Both the position numbers and the translations under genes were made by a program. Positions 45,775-55,427 of a stretch of DNA of 64,000 nucleotides are shown in pieces. This stretch comes from Allocoleopsis franciscana PCC 7113. Lineage in GTDB: Bacteria > Cyanobacteriota > Cyanobacteriia > Cyanobacteriales > Coleofasciculaceae. The notes below the pieces were generated by a model, which did no database searches, was not told the DNA's origin, and saw only the letters and a program-made list of their open reading frames with translations. Position 1 is the first letter of the stretch; the number at the start of each line of letters is the position of its first letter. Location of the stretch: contig NC_019738.1 of the NCBI RefSeq assembly GCF_000317515.1, positions 4,428,001 to 4,492,000 of the forward strand. The letters are read 5' to 3'.

Positions 45775-48120
45775 TTACAAACGCGGCAAAATCTCCGGCA
45801 ACAACTGCCCCGGCACCTTAGCCAAAGCACGACTTTGCCCAGCCATTCCACCTTCTTGATAAATGGTACGAATGCTCTTAATGATGTAACTGACAGCCGT
45901 TTGGTAGGACTCCGATTGTGCGGCCTCATCTTTGCAAACTTGTGCGTGTTGCTCTAAAGCCGATTCCAGATGAGTTAACTTAGACTCTTGACTGATAAAA
46001 AAGTGTAACTCCGTTGCTAGCTGGTAATGGGCTAATCCCAGATTATTGTGGGTTGCAAACACATCAAAATTAACGGATATGGGTGGGTTGGTTGGAGATG
46101 ATTCCTCCGTTAACGCCAAAGGCCGACGTCCCGCTAGCGCTAACGCCTTTTCATAAGCATCAATACATTGCTTTAAGTATTCCGCTCTCTGCTGTGGTTG
46201 GTTCTGGCAACGGTCTGCCAAATGCCAGTAAGCTGTCCCCAAATTATTCAGCGTAGCCGCACAAGCCGCAGGAGCAACCTCCGGTGTTCGGTACTTCAAC
46301 GCCTCCTGATAAGCCACTGTTGCCAGGGGTAACCAGATTTCCTGTTGCTCGTACTGAGCCAGATTCCAGTAGGCCGTCCCAATGTTATTTTGAATCATGG
46401 CCCAATTTAACGGCTCAGATTGAGGGGCATAATAAGAAAGAGCCTCGTTATAAGCTGCGATCGCGGCTCGTAAATGGGCAGCCGAAGCTTGATGCTGAGC
46501 TAAATTCCAGTGAGCGGTACCCAAATTGTTCTGCGTAGAAGCATACTTTAAGGGATCACTGTCAGCACGGCGATAGCGCAAGGCTTCTTCATAGGCACGA
46601 ATTGACTGCTCCAAGCTCTCTGCTGGGTCTTTGTGTCGAGCTAAATCCCCGTAAGCGGCTCCCAGATTATTTTGAATCATCGCGTAGGTTTGGGGCGCTT
46701 CTTCCGCCGTCAGCTTCGTCAAAGCCAGTTGGTAGGCTTGAATGGCTTGCTCCAAATAGGAAAGCGCTTGATCCACGCTGCCAGGACAACGGGACAACAT
46801 CCAATACAGATTACCCAAATCATTCAGGATATCTGAAACTTGGGGCGAGGATTTGTCTAACCAATGCAAGGCTTGCTCATAAGCCTGGATGGCAATCATC
46901 AAGTTTTCTTCAGAGGCGTCTCCCTGCTCAATGGCATGGCGATAGTGATGACCCAGTTCTAAATAAGTCTCTGCTGGCGACTCGGTTGGCTGGGGTTCTG
47001 GCTGTGGTGTGGGCGAGGAGAGGGAGGGTGGCAAGGATTGCCCGTTTGCCGATGCTGCTGAAGTCGGTTCACTTGATTGGGAATGAAGCAGGGGGGGTTG
47101 AGGATAACTCATGAACTCATCAATCTGAAGTTCCTCTAATTCCCGCTCTAAATTACCCAAACCCAATTCAGCATGAGGTGTTAGCGGCATTGATATCTCA
47201 TGCTCTATGAGTTCCTCAAACACCCCTGTCTCGTCTTCTTTTAACGGAACAACCTTTTGAGCAGGAGGAATCGGGTAATGGGTCGTTTTAGCGTAATCAT
47301 TTGGGACACAGAAGGCTGTACCCATTTGATGGTTTGGTTTCCCCAATGGGGAAGCGCTAGCGACCTTAGGCGCATCTGCGGCTGGTTTGTGAGCTGGAGG
47401 GTTGAGAGGGTATTGTTTTTTCCAACTAATTTGCTCAATAACGGGTCGCTTGTCGCTTTCTGCCAAGTCGTGAGTCAGGAGTGTTCGCAAGTGTTCCTGG
47501 AAAGAACCTTGTCCTGCCTCGGACTCCAACGCCACTGAATTGGGGGAAGCCTCTGGTTTAGAAGCACCAACCGGAGGTAACGGAGTTGGCTCTCCTTCAA
47601 ACTCAAAGATACCTGTGTGCCACTGCCAAAACTCTGGTACAGACTGCTGAATCATGTGGAACCAAGGTCGTGGCAACCAAAGTAATAAGGTTGATTCCAA
47701 GCGCAGCAAATTTCGGTCAATTGATTGTAAGCGTCTGAGAAACAATCGCTGCACCGATGGCGGTTGCCGCGTTAAGCGCTCAACCCCTAGAATTTGAAAA
47801 CCTGGCGCTGGTTTAGAATTACGGAATTGCCGATTCTGGGAGAACCATTGAGCAATTTGGGCTAAAGGATTGGGGTCGCTCAGGTTTAATTTCAGGCTGA
47901 TCAATCTTGAGTTGCCTGGAGCGTCCATGGACGCTCTTGCCGAAGAGGTACCCAACTCGGCATGTAATTTACCTGCTAAACGGTTGCGTAGGCTCAAGTC
48001 ATCACACACCGCCACAAAAATTTGGCGACGCAGACCAAGACTCAATGCAAGTTTCAAGCGTTGATAGGTTTGCTGATTCCAGCTCGAAACTTTATGGGGG
48101 GCACGATCCGTGAGTATCAT
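45775..48120 (-). CDS. Tetratricopeptide-repeat protein
   Basis: ATG 48120 (MILTDRAPHKVSSWNQQTYQ) gives 781 residues; a start at 48180 would add 20 non-conserved residues. The first 170 residues look like a degenerate P-loop/AAA-like or effector domain (YQRLKLALSLGLRRQIFVAV, CDDLSLRNRLAGKL, FLRRLQSIDRNLLRLESTLLL, LWLPRPWFHMIQQSVPEFW). I see no true Walker A. A disordered Pro-rich region follows (about 190-400). The C-terminal half has seven or more TPRs of the type NNLGTAYWNLAQHQASAAHL. TPRs mediate protein-protein contacts, so this is likely a scaffold. The partner is unknown. Confidence 0.85.
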   Translation of the reverse strand: MILTDRAPHKVSSWNQQTYQRLKLALSLGLRRQIFVAVCDDLSLRNRLAGKLHAELGTSSARASMDAPGNSRLISLKLNLSDPNPLAQIAQWFSQNRQFRNSKPAPGFQILGVERLTRQPPSVQRLFLRRLQSIDRNLLRLESTLLLWLPRPWFHMIQQSVPEFWQWHTGIFEFEGEPTPLPPVGASKPEASPNSVALESEAGQGSFQEHLRTLLTHDLAESDKRPVIEQISWKKQYPLNPPAHKPAADAPKVASASPLGKPNHQMGTAFCVPNDYAKTTHYPIPPAQKVVPLKEDETGVFEELIEHEISMPLTPHAELGLGNLERELEELQIDEFMSYPQPPLLHSQSSEPTSAASANGQSLPPSLSSPTPQPEPQPTESPAETYLELGHHYRHAIEQGDASEENLMIAIQAYEQALHWLDKSSPQVSDILNDLGNLYWMLSRCPGSVDQALSYLEQAIQAYQLALTKLTAEEAPQTYAMIQNNLGAAYGDLARHKDPAESLEQSIRAYEEALRYRRADSDPLKYASTQNNLGTAHWNLAQHQASAAHLRAAIAAYNEALSYYAPQSEPLNWAMIQNNIGTAYWNLAQYEQQEIWLPLATVAYQEALKYRTPEVAPAACAATLNNLGTAYWHLADRCQNQPQQRAEYLKQCIDAYEKALALAGRRPLALTEESSPTNPPISVNFDVFATHNNLGLAHYQLATELHFFISQESKLTHLESALEQHAQVCKDEAAQSESYQTAVSYIIKSIRTIYQEGGMAGQSRALAKVPGQLLPEILPRL

Positions 48121-48344
48121 GTTGGTGGACACAGGGGCACAGGCGCTAGGGTTGCAGGTGTTCGCTGACAAAAAAGACACAGGAGCCGTGGAAGTGGGTA
48201 TCTATAAACACTTCTTCCTACTCTTGTGGCCTGGGTCAGGATAGGCTAACCGCGTCTATGGGAGAGAAAACGGCAATCTCAGCTTTATTTTGAAAAGAGC
48301 TGCAATAGCGTTGAAGTTTATGGTTTTTCGTTACAGATAAAAAT

Positions 48345-48373
48345 CCCCGTCTGAAGCAGAAATTCAGGCGGGG
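48345..48373 (-). terminator. Intrinsic terminator after rpsF
   Basis: On the minus strand CCCCGCCTGAA (48373-48363) pairs with TTCAGACGGGG (48355-48345) with a 7-base loop and is followed by ATTTTTAT. It lies between rpsF (ending 48500) and the TPR gene. The rest of the gap 48181-48499 shows no gene. Confidence 0.75.
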
Positions 48374-48499
48374 GTAAAACCATACTCTTTGAAAACCAGC
48401 CATCTGCTAGATGCGGCAAAAATTTGCAACCCTTAATGTAGAGTCATCAGACTTCCTACACAGAGTTACTGGGTGGGGTGGCAGGCTGATTTGCGGTTA

Positions 48500-48832
48500 C
48501 TAAGCCTCTACTTCAACTGGAGCGGGTTCTGGATCAGCTTTGCGGTCTTCCAGTTTGAGGGTCAAGTAACGAATCACTTCTTCACTCAGACGCATCGCTC
48601 GTTCCACAATTGCCACATGGGTTGCAGGCGCTTGGTAATTCATCTGGATATAGATCCCTTCGCGGTGCCTGTTGATTTCATAAGCCAGACGACGCTTGCC
48701 GCGATGCTGAATTTCGAGCTGCTCTACACCCTGTTCACGCAGAAGGTTTTCATATTTGGCGATCGCTTGGTCTACCTGCTCCTCCCCTAAATCGGGGCGC
48801 AGGATGTACATCAATTCGTAATTACTAGCCAT
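48500..48832 (-). CDS. rpsF: 30S ribosomal protein S6
   Basis: The 110-residue S6 protein begins [20 protein letters not shown] and contains [35 protein letters not shown] and [17 protein letters not shown]. The slightly acidic tail is usual. It binds the central domain of 16S rRNA with S18. Here it stands alone, with its terminator downstream. Confidence 0.98.
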   Translation of the reverse strand: MASNYELMYILRPDLGEEQVDQAIAKYENLLREQGVEQLEIQHRGKRRLAYEINRHREGIYIQMNYQAPATHVAIVERAMRLSEEVIRYLTLKLEDRKADPEPAPVEVEA

Positions 48833-49041
48833 GGTGTTAATCTCCTTGTGGACAACTTGGCCTCTTCACAAGACGATGGACAGCACCAAAAATAGGTTAC
48901 TGTCCACCTAATCACAGAAGAAGCAAGGACTTAAAATCTTACTATTTTCTGGTATTAATTCTAGCTAGTCGCCAGGGTCAATTTGCATCTACTCCAAACC
49001 AAGACGGCTTACGCTCTAGTTAGCAAGGAATATCTCACATT

Positions 49042-49833
49042 ATGGCGCAGCGCTATGTCCGAGTCAAAACGTCTAAAGGACAAACCTACTACGGTTTGTT
49101 GCAACTCACTCGCAACATTCAGGTTCTCGATGCACCGCCTTGGTTGCAGGGACAACCTACGGATTTAGAGTTAGAACCGGGTAGTTACGAACTGCTTGCT
49201 CCTTGTGCTCCCAGCAAAATTGTGGCTGTGGGCAAAAATTACACGGAACACGCCCAAGAAATGGGAACCTCTGTACCAAAAGAGCCACTCCTGTTTCTGA
49301 AACCTCCGACCTCGATTACATCCGCCGACAAGGAAATCCAGTATCCTCCTCAGTCGCAGCGAGTAGACTACGAGGGAGAGTTAGCGCTGGTGATTGGTGA
49401 GCATTGTGTAGACTGCACACCTAAGCAAGCTCAAAGCAAAATCTGGGGCTACACGATCGCTAATGATGTCACAGCTCGCGATTTACAACAACAGGATGGT
49501 CAATGGACTAGAGCCAAAGGCTTCAATACCTTTTGTCCCCTCGGCCCTTGGATTGTCCGAGAACTGAGCGCTGGGGCAAGGTTACAAACCTTTTTGAATG
49601 ATCGCCCGCAGCCTGTCCAATCGGCATTGCTCACTCAGATGGTATTTCCGCCAGAATTTTTGGTGTCTTACATTTCTCAGGTGATGACACTGCTACCAGG
49701 AGATGTTGTGCTCACAGGTACACCCCAAGGTATTGGTCCGATGCAGATGGGCGATCGCGTTCGTGTCGAAATTGAGGGCATCGGCCATCTAGAAAACACT
49801 GTTGTCGCCCGCTCTGCTCTAGAAGCCCCTTAG
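49042..49833 (+). CDS. Fumarylacetoacetate hydrolase family protein
   Basis: The 263-residue protein has the FAH core: KIVAVGKNYTEHAQEMG, LFLKPPTSITSADKEIQYPP, VDYEGELALVIGEHC (metal-binding Glu residues), YTIANDVTARDLQ, the WTRAKGFNTFCPLGPWIVR loop, MTLLPGDVVLTGTPQGIGPM and VRVEIEGIGHLENTV. Members are acylpyruvate hydrolases or oxaloacetate decarboxylases; the substrate is not resolvable here. It has no co-transcribed partners. Confidence 0.93.
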   Translation: MAQRYVRVKTSKGQTYYGLLQLTRNIQVLDAPPWLQGQPTDLELEPGSYELLAPCAPSKIVAVGKNYTEHAQEMGTSVPKEPLLFLKPPTSITSADKEIQYPPQSQRVDYEGELALVIGEHCVDCTPKQAQSKIWGYTIANDVTARDLQQQDGQWTRAKGFNTFCPLGPWIVRELSAGARLQTFLNDRPQPVQSALLTQMVFPPEFLVSYISQVMTLLPGDVVLTGTPQGIGPMQMGDRVRVEIEGIGHLENTVVARSALEAP

Positions 49834-50023
49834 CAGCAGATGGGCTAAACCGGAGTGCTTTTTCAATTGCTGCTGCTCAATTCACTGGCTCTCAAGTTAA
49901 TGGCTCTTAATCTTAACAAGAGAGCTTGTACCTATTAATAGGTGTACTTTGTGCAAATAGTTGATGTCCTTCTACAATCAAATAAAGGCGGGATTTGCAG
50001 TTAATTGAAATTGATGAAGGATA

Positions 50024-50506
50024 TCAGCGAACTTGTGCGTAAGCGGCTTCGGATAGCGTCGGAATTTCGGCGTAATGTCCCAGTAAAGACCGAACCATTG
50101 AATAGCTACAAGCCGCCACTATAGCTAAAAATACGAGATTAATCAATGTGCTTACAATCAAGCTGCTCGTACCCAAGACTGGCTGTAAAATTCCCAAAAC
50201 CAAGCCAACCAGAATCAGCAAAATATCTAAAAGAATCGCTTGCATGGCGTTGAAACGAATGAAGTGAGAAATTCTTTCATTTCTTACTACTGCTAAAAAT
50301 AGGACAAAGAAAATAATTAGACTACCCCACCGACCTAAGCTTTGGTATAGGGCAATCACAGGGAGGAGGGGCAGAAACAAAAATTGCAAGGGTGGAAACT
50401 GTTGAAGAAGTTTACCGAACTGGAGCAAGCCCTCAATCAAAGGCAGCAGATAAGGAAGGCAAGCAAAAATTCGGTCTTGAACCGTTGTTGAACCGCGCCA
50501 AGTCAT
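50024..50506 (-). CDS. Tic20 family protein
   Basis: The 160-residue protein has four TM helices: CLPYLLPLIEGLLQF (about 14-30), FLFLPLLPVIALY (about 42-56), RWGSLIIFFVLFLAVV (about 60-75), and a double hairpin from ILLDILLILVGLVLGILQPV to VFLAIVAACSYSMV. The RNERISHFIRFNAMQAILL motif before the third helix is typical of Tic20/Ycf60. Plastid Tic20 is a preprotein translocon subunit; the bacterial role is not known. Confidence 0.9.
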   Translation of the reverse strand: MTWRGSTTVQDRIFACLPYLLPLIEGLLQFGKLLQQFPPLQFLFLPLLPVIALYQSLGRWGSLIIFFVLFLAVVRNERISHFIRFNAMQAILLDILLILVGLVLGILQPVLGTSSLIVSTLINLVFLAIVAACSYSMVRSLLGHYAEIPTLSEAAYAQVR

Positions 50507-50671
50507 TGTGCGTTCTCCTTGTGGATGTTACTCGTGAATTTTTTCCGACTAAGTTCAGGATAGCGCAGCCCAAAGGTCTACCGGGTCTGAGACGTGGGTA
50601 GATTTCCCCATCGGTTCCAAAAGAAAAAAAAAGCGATCGCCATTACTCCTGTCGCTTTCCTAGGCTGGACA

Positions 50672-50869
50672 CTATTCAACCCTGGCGATACGGAAGCCCA
50701 TCTCACACTCGTATTGATCGGGTTGCTGGGGCGTGAGCTTACGTACCGCATGACCACAGCCGAGTTTGCCTTGACGCCAGCGGGGTTGACCGCTTTGATC
50801 GGCGAGTAAGCAGGTCTGACAAACACAAGCTGGGGAAAGGATTTGTTCATCCATCAGAATGACTAACAT
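50672..50869 (-). CDS. Small cysteine-containing conserved protein
   Basis: The 65-residue protein starts at ATG 50869 with GGAGG six bases upstream. Cysteines occur in CVCQTCLLADQSGQPRWRQG (three of them), LGCGH and YECEMGFRIARVE. The CxCxxC...C...C spacing points to a zinc-binding fold. I recall similar small cyanobacterial proteins but cannot name a function. Another minus-strand frame (50578-50850) overlaps it out of phase and is rejected. Confidence 0.7.
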   Translation of the reverse strand: MLVILMDEQILSPACVCQTCLLADQSGQPRWRQGKLGCGHAVRKLTPQQPDQYECEMGFRIARVE

Positions 50870-50998
50870 CTAACACCTCCGCTCTAGCTCTCATACCCTG
50901 GATGCTATTCATCTTAATTGAGCTCTGTGGAGACAAGTGTAGATAAACATACAGCTTAACTATCTCTCGGTATTGGGTGGCAAACAGAGCTAAGATCG

Positions 50999-52315
50999 AT
51001 GACTCAAGCGCATCTTTCGGGATTAACTCAAGTGACTCAAAGTAACTTAGATTTTCTGATTCAAACCGATCCTGCTGTAGCCGAGTGTCTAGGGGAAGAA
51101 CTCCAGCGTCAGCGCGATCATTTGGAGTTGATTGCCAGCGAAAACTTTACCTCAGCCGCCGTCTTGGCAGCTCAAGGCTCAGTCCTGACCAATAAGTATG
51201 CTGAGGGCTTGCCAGGAAAGCGTTACTATGGCGGCTGTGAGTTTATTGATAAAGTTGAGCAACTCGCCATTGACCGTGCTAAAGAGTTATTTGGCGCAGC
51301 TCATGCCAATGTCCAGCCTCATTCTGGTGCTCAGGCTAACTTTGCCGTGTTCCTGTCTCTGCTAGAGCCTGGTGATACGTTTATGGGTATGGATTTGTCT
51401 CATGGGGGACACCTGACTCATGGTTCACCCGTGAATGTATCGGGTAAGTGGTTTAAGGTATGTCACTACGGTGTCAGCCCTGAAACCGAGCAACTGAACT
51501 ATGAAAAGATTCGGGAACAAGCGCTGAAAGATCGACCTAAGCTGATCGTTTGCGGCTATTCTGCCTATCCTCGCATCATTGACTTTGAAAAATTCAGAAG
51601 CATCGCCGATGAAGTGGGTGCCTACTTAATGGCGGATATTGCCCATATTGCCGGTTTGGTGGCGACCGGTCATCACCCTAACCCAATTCCCCATTGTCAT
51701 GTTGTGACAACGACCACACATAAGACGCTGCGGGGGCCAAGAGGTGGCTTAATTCTCACCAATGATGCTGAATTGGGCAAGAAGTTCGATAAAGCGGTTT
51801 TCCCTGGTACTCAAGGCGGCCCCTTGGAGCATGTGATCGCGGGTAAGGCGGTGGCATTTGGGGAAGCGCTGAAACCGGAATTTAAAGAGTATTCCGCTCA
51901 TGTGATTGAAAATGCTAAGGCGCTAGCCACTCACTTACAAAAGCGGGGCTTCAAGCTGGTTTCGGATGGAACGGATAATCATTTGATGCTGGTCGATTTG
52001 CGTTCGATTGGCATGACCGGTAAGCGTGCTGACCAACTGATGAGCGGTGTCAACATTACGACCAACAAGAACACGGTACCGTTTGATCCAGAGTCACCCT
52101 TTGTTACCAGTGGTTTGCGATTGGGTTCACCCGCCATGACGACACGGGGGATGGGTCAACCAGAATTCACCGAGATTGCTGACATTATTGCCGATCGCCT
52201 GCTCAATCCAGAGGATGAAACTGTGGCGGCTGAGTGTCGGCGTCGGGTAGCCGAATTGTGCGATCGCTTCCCCTTGTACCCCCATCTGAATATTCGCGTG
52301 CCGACTCTGGTTTAG
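50999..52315 (+). CDS. glyA: Serine hydroxymethyltransferase
   Basis: The 438-residue SHMT contains [75 protein letters not shown] and the PLP-lysine motif [14 protein letters not shown] (Lys near 244), with the family's C-terminal domain. It interconverts serine and glycine with THF and feeds one-carbon metabolism and photorespiratory recycling. A palindromic repeat separates it from the convergent GNAT gene. Confidence 0.98.
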   Translation: MTQAHLSGLTQVTQSNLDFLIQTDPAVAECLGEELQRQRDHLELIASENFTSAAVLAAQGSVLTNKYAEGLPGKRYYGGCEFIDKVEQLAIDRAKELFGAAHANVQPHSGAQANFAVFLSLLEPGDTFMGMDLSHGGHLTHGSPVNVSGKWFKVCHYGVSPETEQLNYEKIREQALKDRPKLIVCGYSAYPRIIDFEKFRSIADEVGAYLMADIAHIAGLVATGHHPNPIPHCHVVTTTTHKTLRGPRGGLILTNDAELGKKFDKAVFPGTQGGPLEHVIAGKAVAFGEALKPEFKEYSAHVIENAKALATHLQKRGFKLVSDGTDNHLMLVDLRSIGMTGKRADQLMSGVNITTNKNTVPFDPESPFVTSGLRLGSPAMTTRGMGQPEFTEIADIIADRLLNPEDETVAAECRRRVAELCDRFPLYPHLNIRVPTLV

Positions 52316-52370
52316 GGAGAGTGGAACCGGAGCTTTATCGCGGTTCTTATGTGAATTCAAGAGTTTTTGT

Positions 52371-52394
52371 AGGGGCACGACATGTCGCGCCCCT
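52371..52394. repeat. Palindromic dispersed repeat between convergent genes
   Basis: AGGGGCACGACATGTCGCGCCCCT is a 24-base imperfect palindrome (one internal mismatch) lying between the convergent glyA and GNAT genes. Motifs of the AGGGGC-ACGACATGTCG type recur in many cyanobacterial genomes. It could act as a bidirectional terminator. Confidence 0.6.
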
Positions 52395-52403
52395 AATAGG
52401 TGA

Positions 52404-52967
52404 TCAACCTCTCCCCATCTCCCCATCCCCTGAGTAACGGCGAAGTAGCTCGAAGCGAATACTTCCTGCCTCTGAACCTTCTCCAATATTCGTAAACTGG
52501 CATTTTTCCAGAAGTCGTTGTGAGGGTTTAAGTTCTGGCAAGGTTTCTGCGATGACGCGCTGAACTTCAGCATGATTAAACGCCCAATCAATCAGGGCTT
52601 GGATCGCTTCGGTACCGTATCCTAAGTTTTGAAATTCCTTTAAAACTGAGTACCCGATTTCTACTGTTCCATCAGAGGTGGGTTTACCTTTAAAGCCTCC
52701 ATTGCCAATTAAAATCCGCTCATTTTTTACCTGACTATTGAGAACGAAGTACCAAGCCCACCATCCTATTTGATCGGGAGCTTCCTCCAACCTCTGTAAG
52801 AAAAAAGACATCGTTTCATGGTCGTTAAATTCAGGAGGCCAAGTATCGGGTACACGCGCATTAAGGAGCTGAGCAAACTTGGCGCGATCACTGATTTCTG
52901 CTTGTGCTAGTTCTAAAGTTCCTGCTATCACTTCTAATCGTTCAGTTGTGATCCGAAATGGTGTCAT
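52404..52967 (-). CDS. GNAT-family N-acetyltransferase
   Basis: ATG 52967 gives 187 residues; GTG 52991 would add eight. The RimJ/RimL-type pattern is visible: FRITTERLEVIAGTLELAQA, the N-terminal strand, IGNGGFKGKPTSDGTVEIGY (acetyl-CoA site strands), FQNLGYGTEAIQALIDWAFN (motif A, Q/R-x-x-G-x-G/A) and RVIAETLPELKPSQRLLEKC. The substrate amine is unknown. Confidence 0.93.
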   Translation of the reverse strand: MTPFRITTERLEVIAGTLELAQAEISDRAKFAQLLNARVPDTWPPEFNDHETMSFFLQRLEEAPDQIGWWAWYFVLNSQVKNERILIGNGGFKGKPTSDGTVEIGYSVLKEFQNLGYGTEAIQALIDWAFNHAEVQRVIAETLPELKPSQRLLEKCQFTNIGEGSEAGSIRFELLRRYSGDGEMGRG

Positions 52968-53140
52968 GGTTCCCGTTTGTTTGAAGTTCACTACACCAAG
53001 AATTCCTCAAGCAAAGCTACTCATGATCCTTTGGGTATAAATGCATATACAACATTTTTTGTCAAGATACAAGGCTTAGTCTCTTTCAGGTAGTCTAAGT
53101 AGTCTAAGCTCCAGTAACCATTAACCCGTCACCGCTGAGA

Positions 53141-54433
53141 ATGAGTGCTGAAATCATTTGTGTTGGGACAGAACTACTCCTGGGAGAGATTCTCAATAGC
53201 AATGCCCAATTTTTAGCGCATGAACTAGCTTATTTGGGCATTCCTCACTACTATCAAACGGTTGTGGGTGACAATCCAGAACGTTTGAAGCAAGTGTTGG
53301 CAATGGCTTGCGATCGCAGTAATATCTTAATTTTTACAGGGGGTCTTGGCCCGACGCCAGATGACCTAACCACAGAAGCGATCGCCGACTTTTTTGGTGT
53401 ACCCCTGATTGAACGCCCAGACATCCTCGAAGACATTGCCCAGAAATTTGTCCAACGGGGACGGGAGATGACTCCCAATAACCGCAAGCAAGCGCTGATT
53501 CCCAAGGGGGCAGATGTATTACAGAACCCAGGCGGCACAGCCCCTGGGATTATTTGGCAACCCCGCCCGGACTTAACGATTCTCACCTTTCCCGGTGTCC
53601 CCAGTGAGATGCAGCAGATGTGGCGGGAAACCGCTGTTCCCTTTCTCAAAAGTCAAGGCTGGGGTCAAGAAATCATCTACAGCCACACGTTAAGATTTTG
53701 GGGCATTGGGGAGTCTGCATTGGCTGAAAAAGTGGGCAACTTTTTCAACTTAACCAACCCCACTGTTGCGCCTTATGCTTCCCAAGGAGAGGTGAGATTA
53801 CGCATTTCTGCCCGTGCCACCTCGGAAGCGGAAGCCTACCCGTTGATTGAACCCGTAGCCAGACAACTGCGGAAAATTGGAGGGCTAGACTATTTTGGTG
53901 CCGATGACGATACTCTAGCATCGGTGGTGGGTCGTCTCTTAACGAAAGCTTCAGAAACCCTCAGTGTTGCGGAATCTTGCACAGGCGGGGGATTGGGCAG
54001 TATGGTGACGAATGTTGCGGGTAGCTCTAATTATTTTTTAGGGGGCGTTATTTCCTATGACAACGCCGTGAAATCTTCTCTACTAGGTGTTCAGCCGTCA
54101 GATTTGGAACAATGGGGGGCTGTGAGTAAACCCGTAGCGATGCAAATGGCGGCGGGAGTGCGATCGCGACTTTCCACCTCATGGGGACTCAGTATTACAG
54201 GTATTGCAGGACCCGGTGGCGGGACAGAATCTAAGCCGGTTGGACTGGTTTACATTGGTTTAGCCAAACCGGATGGCGATGTAGAATGCTTTAAGTATTC
54301 GTTGGGTCAAACTCGCTCTCGCTCTTCAATTCGTCATGCTAGTGCCTGCCATGCCCTAGATATGCTGCGGCGTAGACTGCTGGTTAGACCCACCAATAAT
54401 CACTTCCCTTTCTCCGTGACGATTCATGAGTAA
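53141..54433 (+). CDS. cinA: CinA family protein (nicotinamide-nucleotide amidase-type C-terminus)
   Basis: The 430-residue protein has an N-terminal MoCF-biosynthesis-like domain (1-170: ICVGTELLLGEILNSNAQFL, GGLGPTPDDLTTEAIADFF, FPGVPSEMQQMW). A linking region precedes the CinA amidase domain (about 255-415: LSVAESCTGGGLGSMVTNVA, GSSNYFLGGVISYDNAVKSS, SITGIAGPGGGTESKPVGLV). The amidase recycles NMN to NaMN; the N-terminal domain may hydrolyse ADP-ribose. It follows glyA in many cyanobacteria, with a GNAT gene between them here. Confidence 0.96.
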   Translation: MSAEIICVGTELLLGEILNSNAQFLAHELAYLGIPHYYQTVVGDNPERLKQVLAMACDRSNILIFTGGLGPTPDDLTTEAIADFFGVPLIERPDILEDIAQKFVQRGREMTPNNRKQALIPKGADVLQNPGGTAPGIIWQPRPDLTILTFPGVPSEMQQMWRETAVPFLKSQGWGQEIIYSHTLRFWGIGESALAEKVGNFFNLTNPTVAPYASQGEVRLRISARATSEAEAYPLIEPVARQLRKIGGLDYFGADDDTLASVVGRLLTKASETLSVAESCTGGGLGSMVTNVAGSSNYFLGGVISYDNAVKSSLLGVQPSDLEQWGAVSKPVAMQMAAGVRSRLSTSWGLSITGIAGPGGGTESKPVGLVYIGLAKPDGDVECFKYSLGQTRSRSSIRHASACHALDMLRRRLLVRPTNNHFPFSVTIHE

Positions 54434-54720
54434 TTCAGTTAATCTAGAACTAGAGGCAGATAGAGAAAAAGATTTGGATTTGATCCAATGCTCTAATTAA
54501 CCCTCCTAGGGTGGGATGGAAATGCTTTTCGTTAGTGTGCTAGTCTGGAATTAATAAGAAATGCAACACAAGTGGCTTTTTTTATCAGACACTGTCTGTA
54601 ATCAAATGATGAGCAGGCGAGCTTAATCATCCTGCCTTTCTAACTCAGAAAATCAGTGAAGAGACTCGCTCGTCCCGATTGAAAAAAAATACAGGTTGTC
54701 TCACAGGAGCTTTCTGTTTA

Positions 54721-54861
54721 ATGGACTATATAGAAAAGGTGCTGGAAAAACTCAAAGAATGGGCTCGTAAGCTCATTGAAACCCTCTTGGGACCTGAGGC
54801 CCAGCCAGAACCTGAACCGATTCCCATCCCTGTTAATAACCCGGGGCGTCGCCGTCGGTAG
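54721..54861 (+). CDS. Small amphipathic-helix protein upstream of aroQ
   Basis: ATG 54721 gives 46 residues, with AGGAG about 11 bases upstream. The first half, MDYIEKVLEKLKEWARKLIE, is one amphipathic helix; the second half is a Pro/Glu stretch (PEAQPEPEPIPIPVNNP) and a basic end. I recall similar small cyanobacterial proteins but know no function. It ends 8 bp before aroQ, so the two are likely co-transcribed. Confidence 0.6.
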   Translation: MDYIEKVLEKLKEWARKLIETLLGPEAQPEPEPIPIPVNNPGRRRR

Positions 54862-54868
54862 TTAATTT

Positions 54869-55345
54869 GTGTTTGTGCCTAACGAAACTCAGAGCCACTT
54901 AAGTATCTTGGTTCTGCATGGTCCAAATCTCAACCTATTAGGACGCCGAGAGCCAGGAATCTACGGTTCGGTTACCTTGGGCGAGATTAACGATCGGCTA
55001 GAACAGGAAGGGCAAAAGCTACAGGCTAAAGTCAATGCCCTGCAATCCAATCATGAAGGTGTCTTGGTTGATGCGATTCATGATGCTTTAGGTCAGCATC
55101 AAGGAATATTAATCAATGCTGGTGCCTATACTCACACTAGCGTAGCGCTGCGCGATGCCTTGACAGCAGTCGCCATTCCTACTGTAGAGGTTCACCTAAG
55201 CAATATCTATCAGCGAGAAGCCTTCCGGCATCACTCTTTCATCGCTCCTGTAGCGATCGGACAGATTAGTGGTTTTGGTGCAGACAGTTATAGATGGGGA
55301 CTCCAGGCTTTAGTAAATCACTTGAGAAAGTTGGCTAGTCGTTAA
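54869..55345 (+). CDS. aroQ: 3-dehydroquinate dehydratase, type II
   Basis: The 158-residue protein (GTG start 54869) has [20 protein letters not shown] with the catalytic Tyr, [35 protein letters not shown] and [20 protein letters not shown] with the catalytic His. It makes dehydroshikimate in the shikimate pathway. It sits 8 bp after a small-protein gene, and the two probably form an operon. Confidence 0.97.
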   Translation: MFVPNETQSHLSILVLHGPNLNLLGRREPGIYGSVTLGEINDRLEQEGQKLQAKVNALQSNHEGVLVDAIHDALGQHQGILINAGAYTHTSVALRDALTAVAIPTVEVHLSNIYQREAFRHHSFIAPVAIGQISGFGADSYRWGLQALVNHLRKLASR

Positions 55346-55427
55346 ATCATTATCCAATTGTTAAATCATTATTAAATTATCGCACATAAGTTGACCGCTT
55401 GAGGGTCAGGAACTCTGCGATGTAAGC

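Noticed and set aside
50578-50850. A 90-codon minus-strand frame
   Set aside because: Overlaps the Cys-rich small protein out of phase; the latter has GGAGG and a zinc-like pattern, this one has neither.
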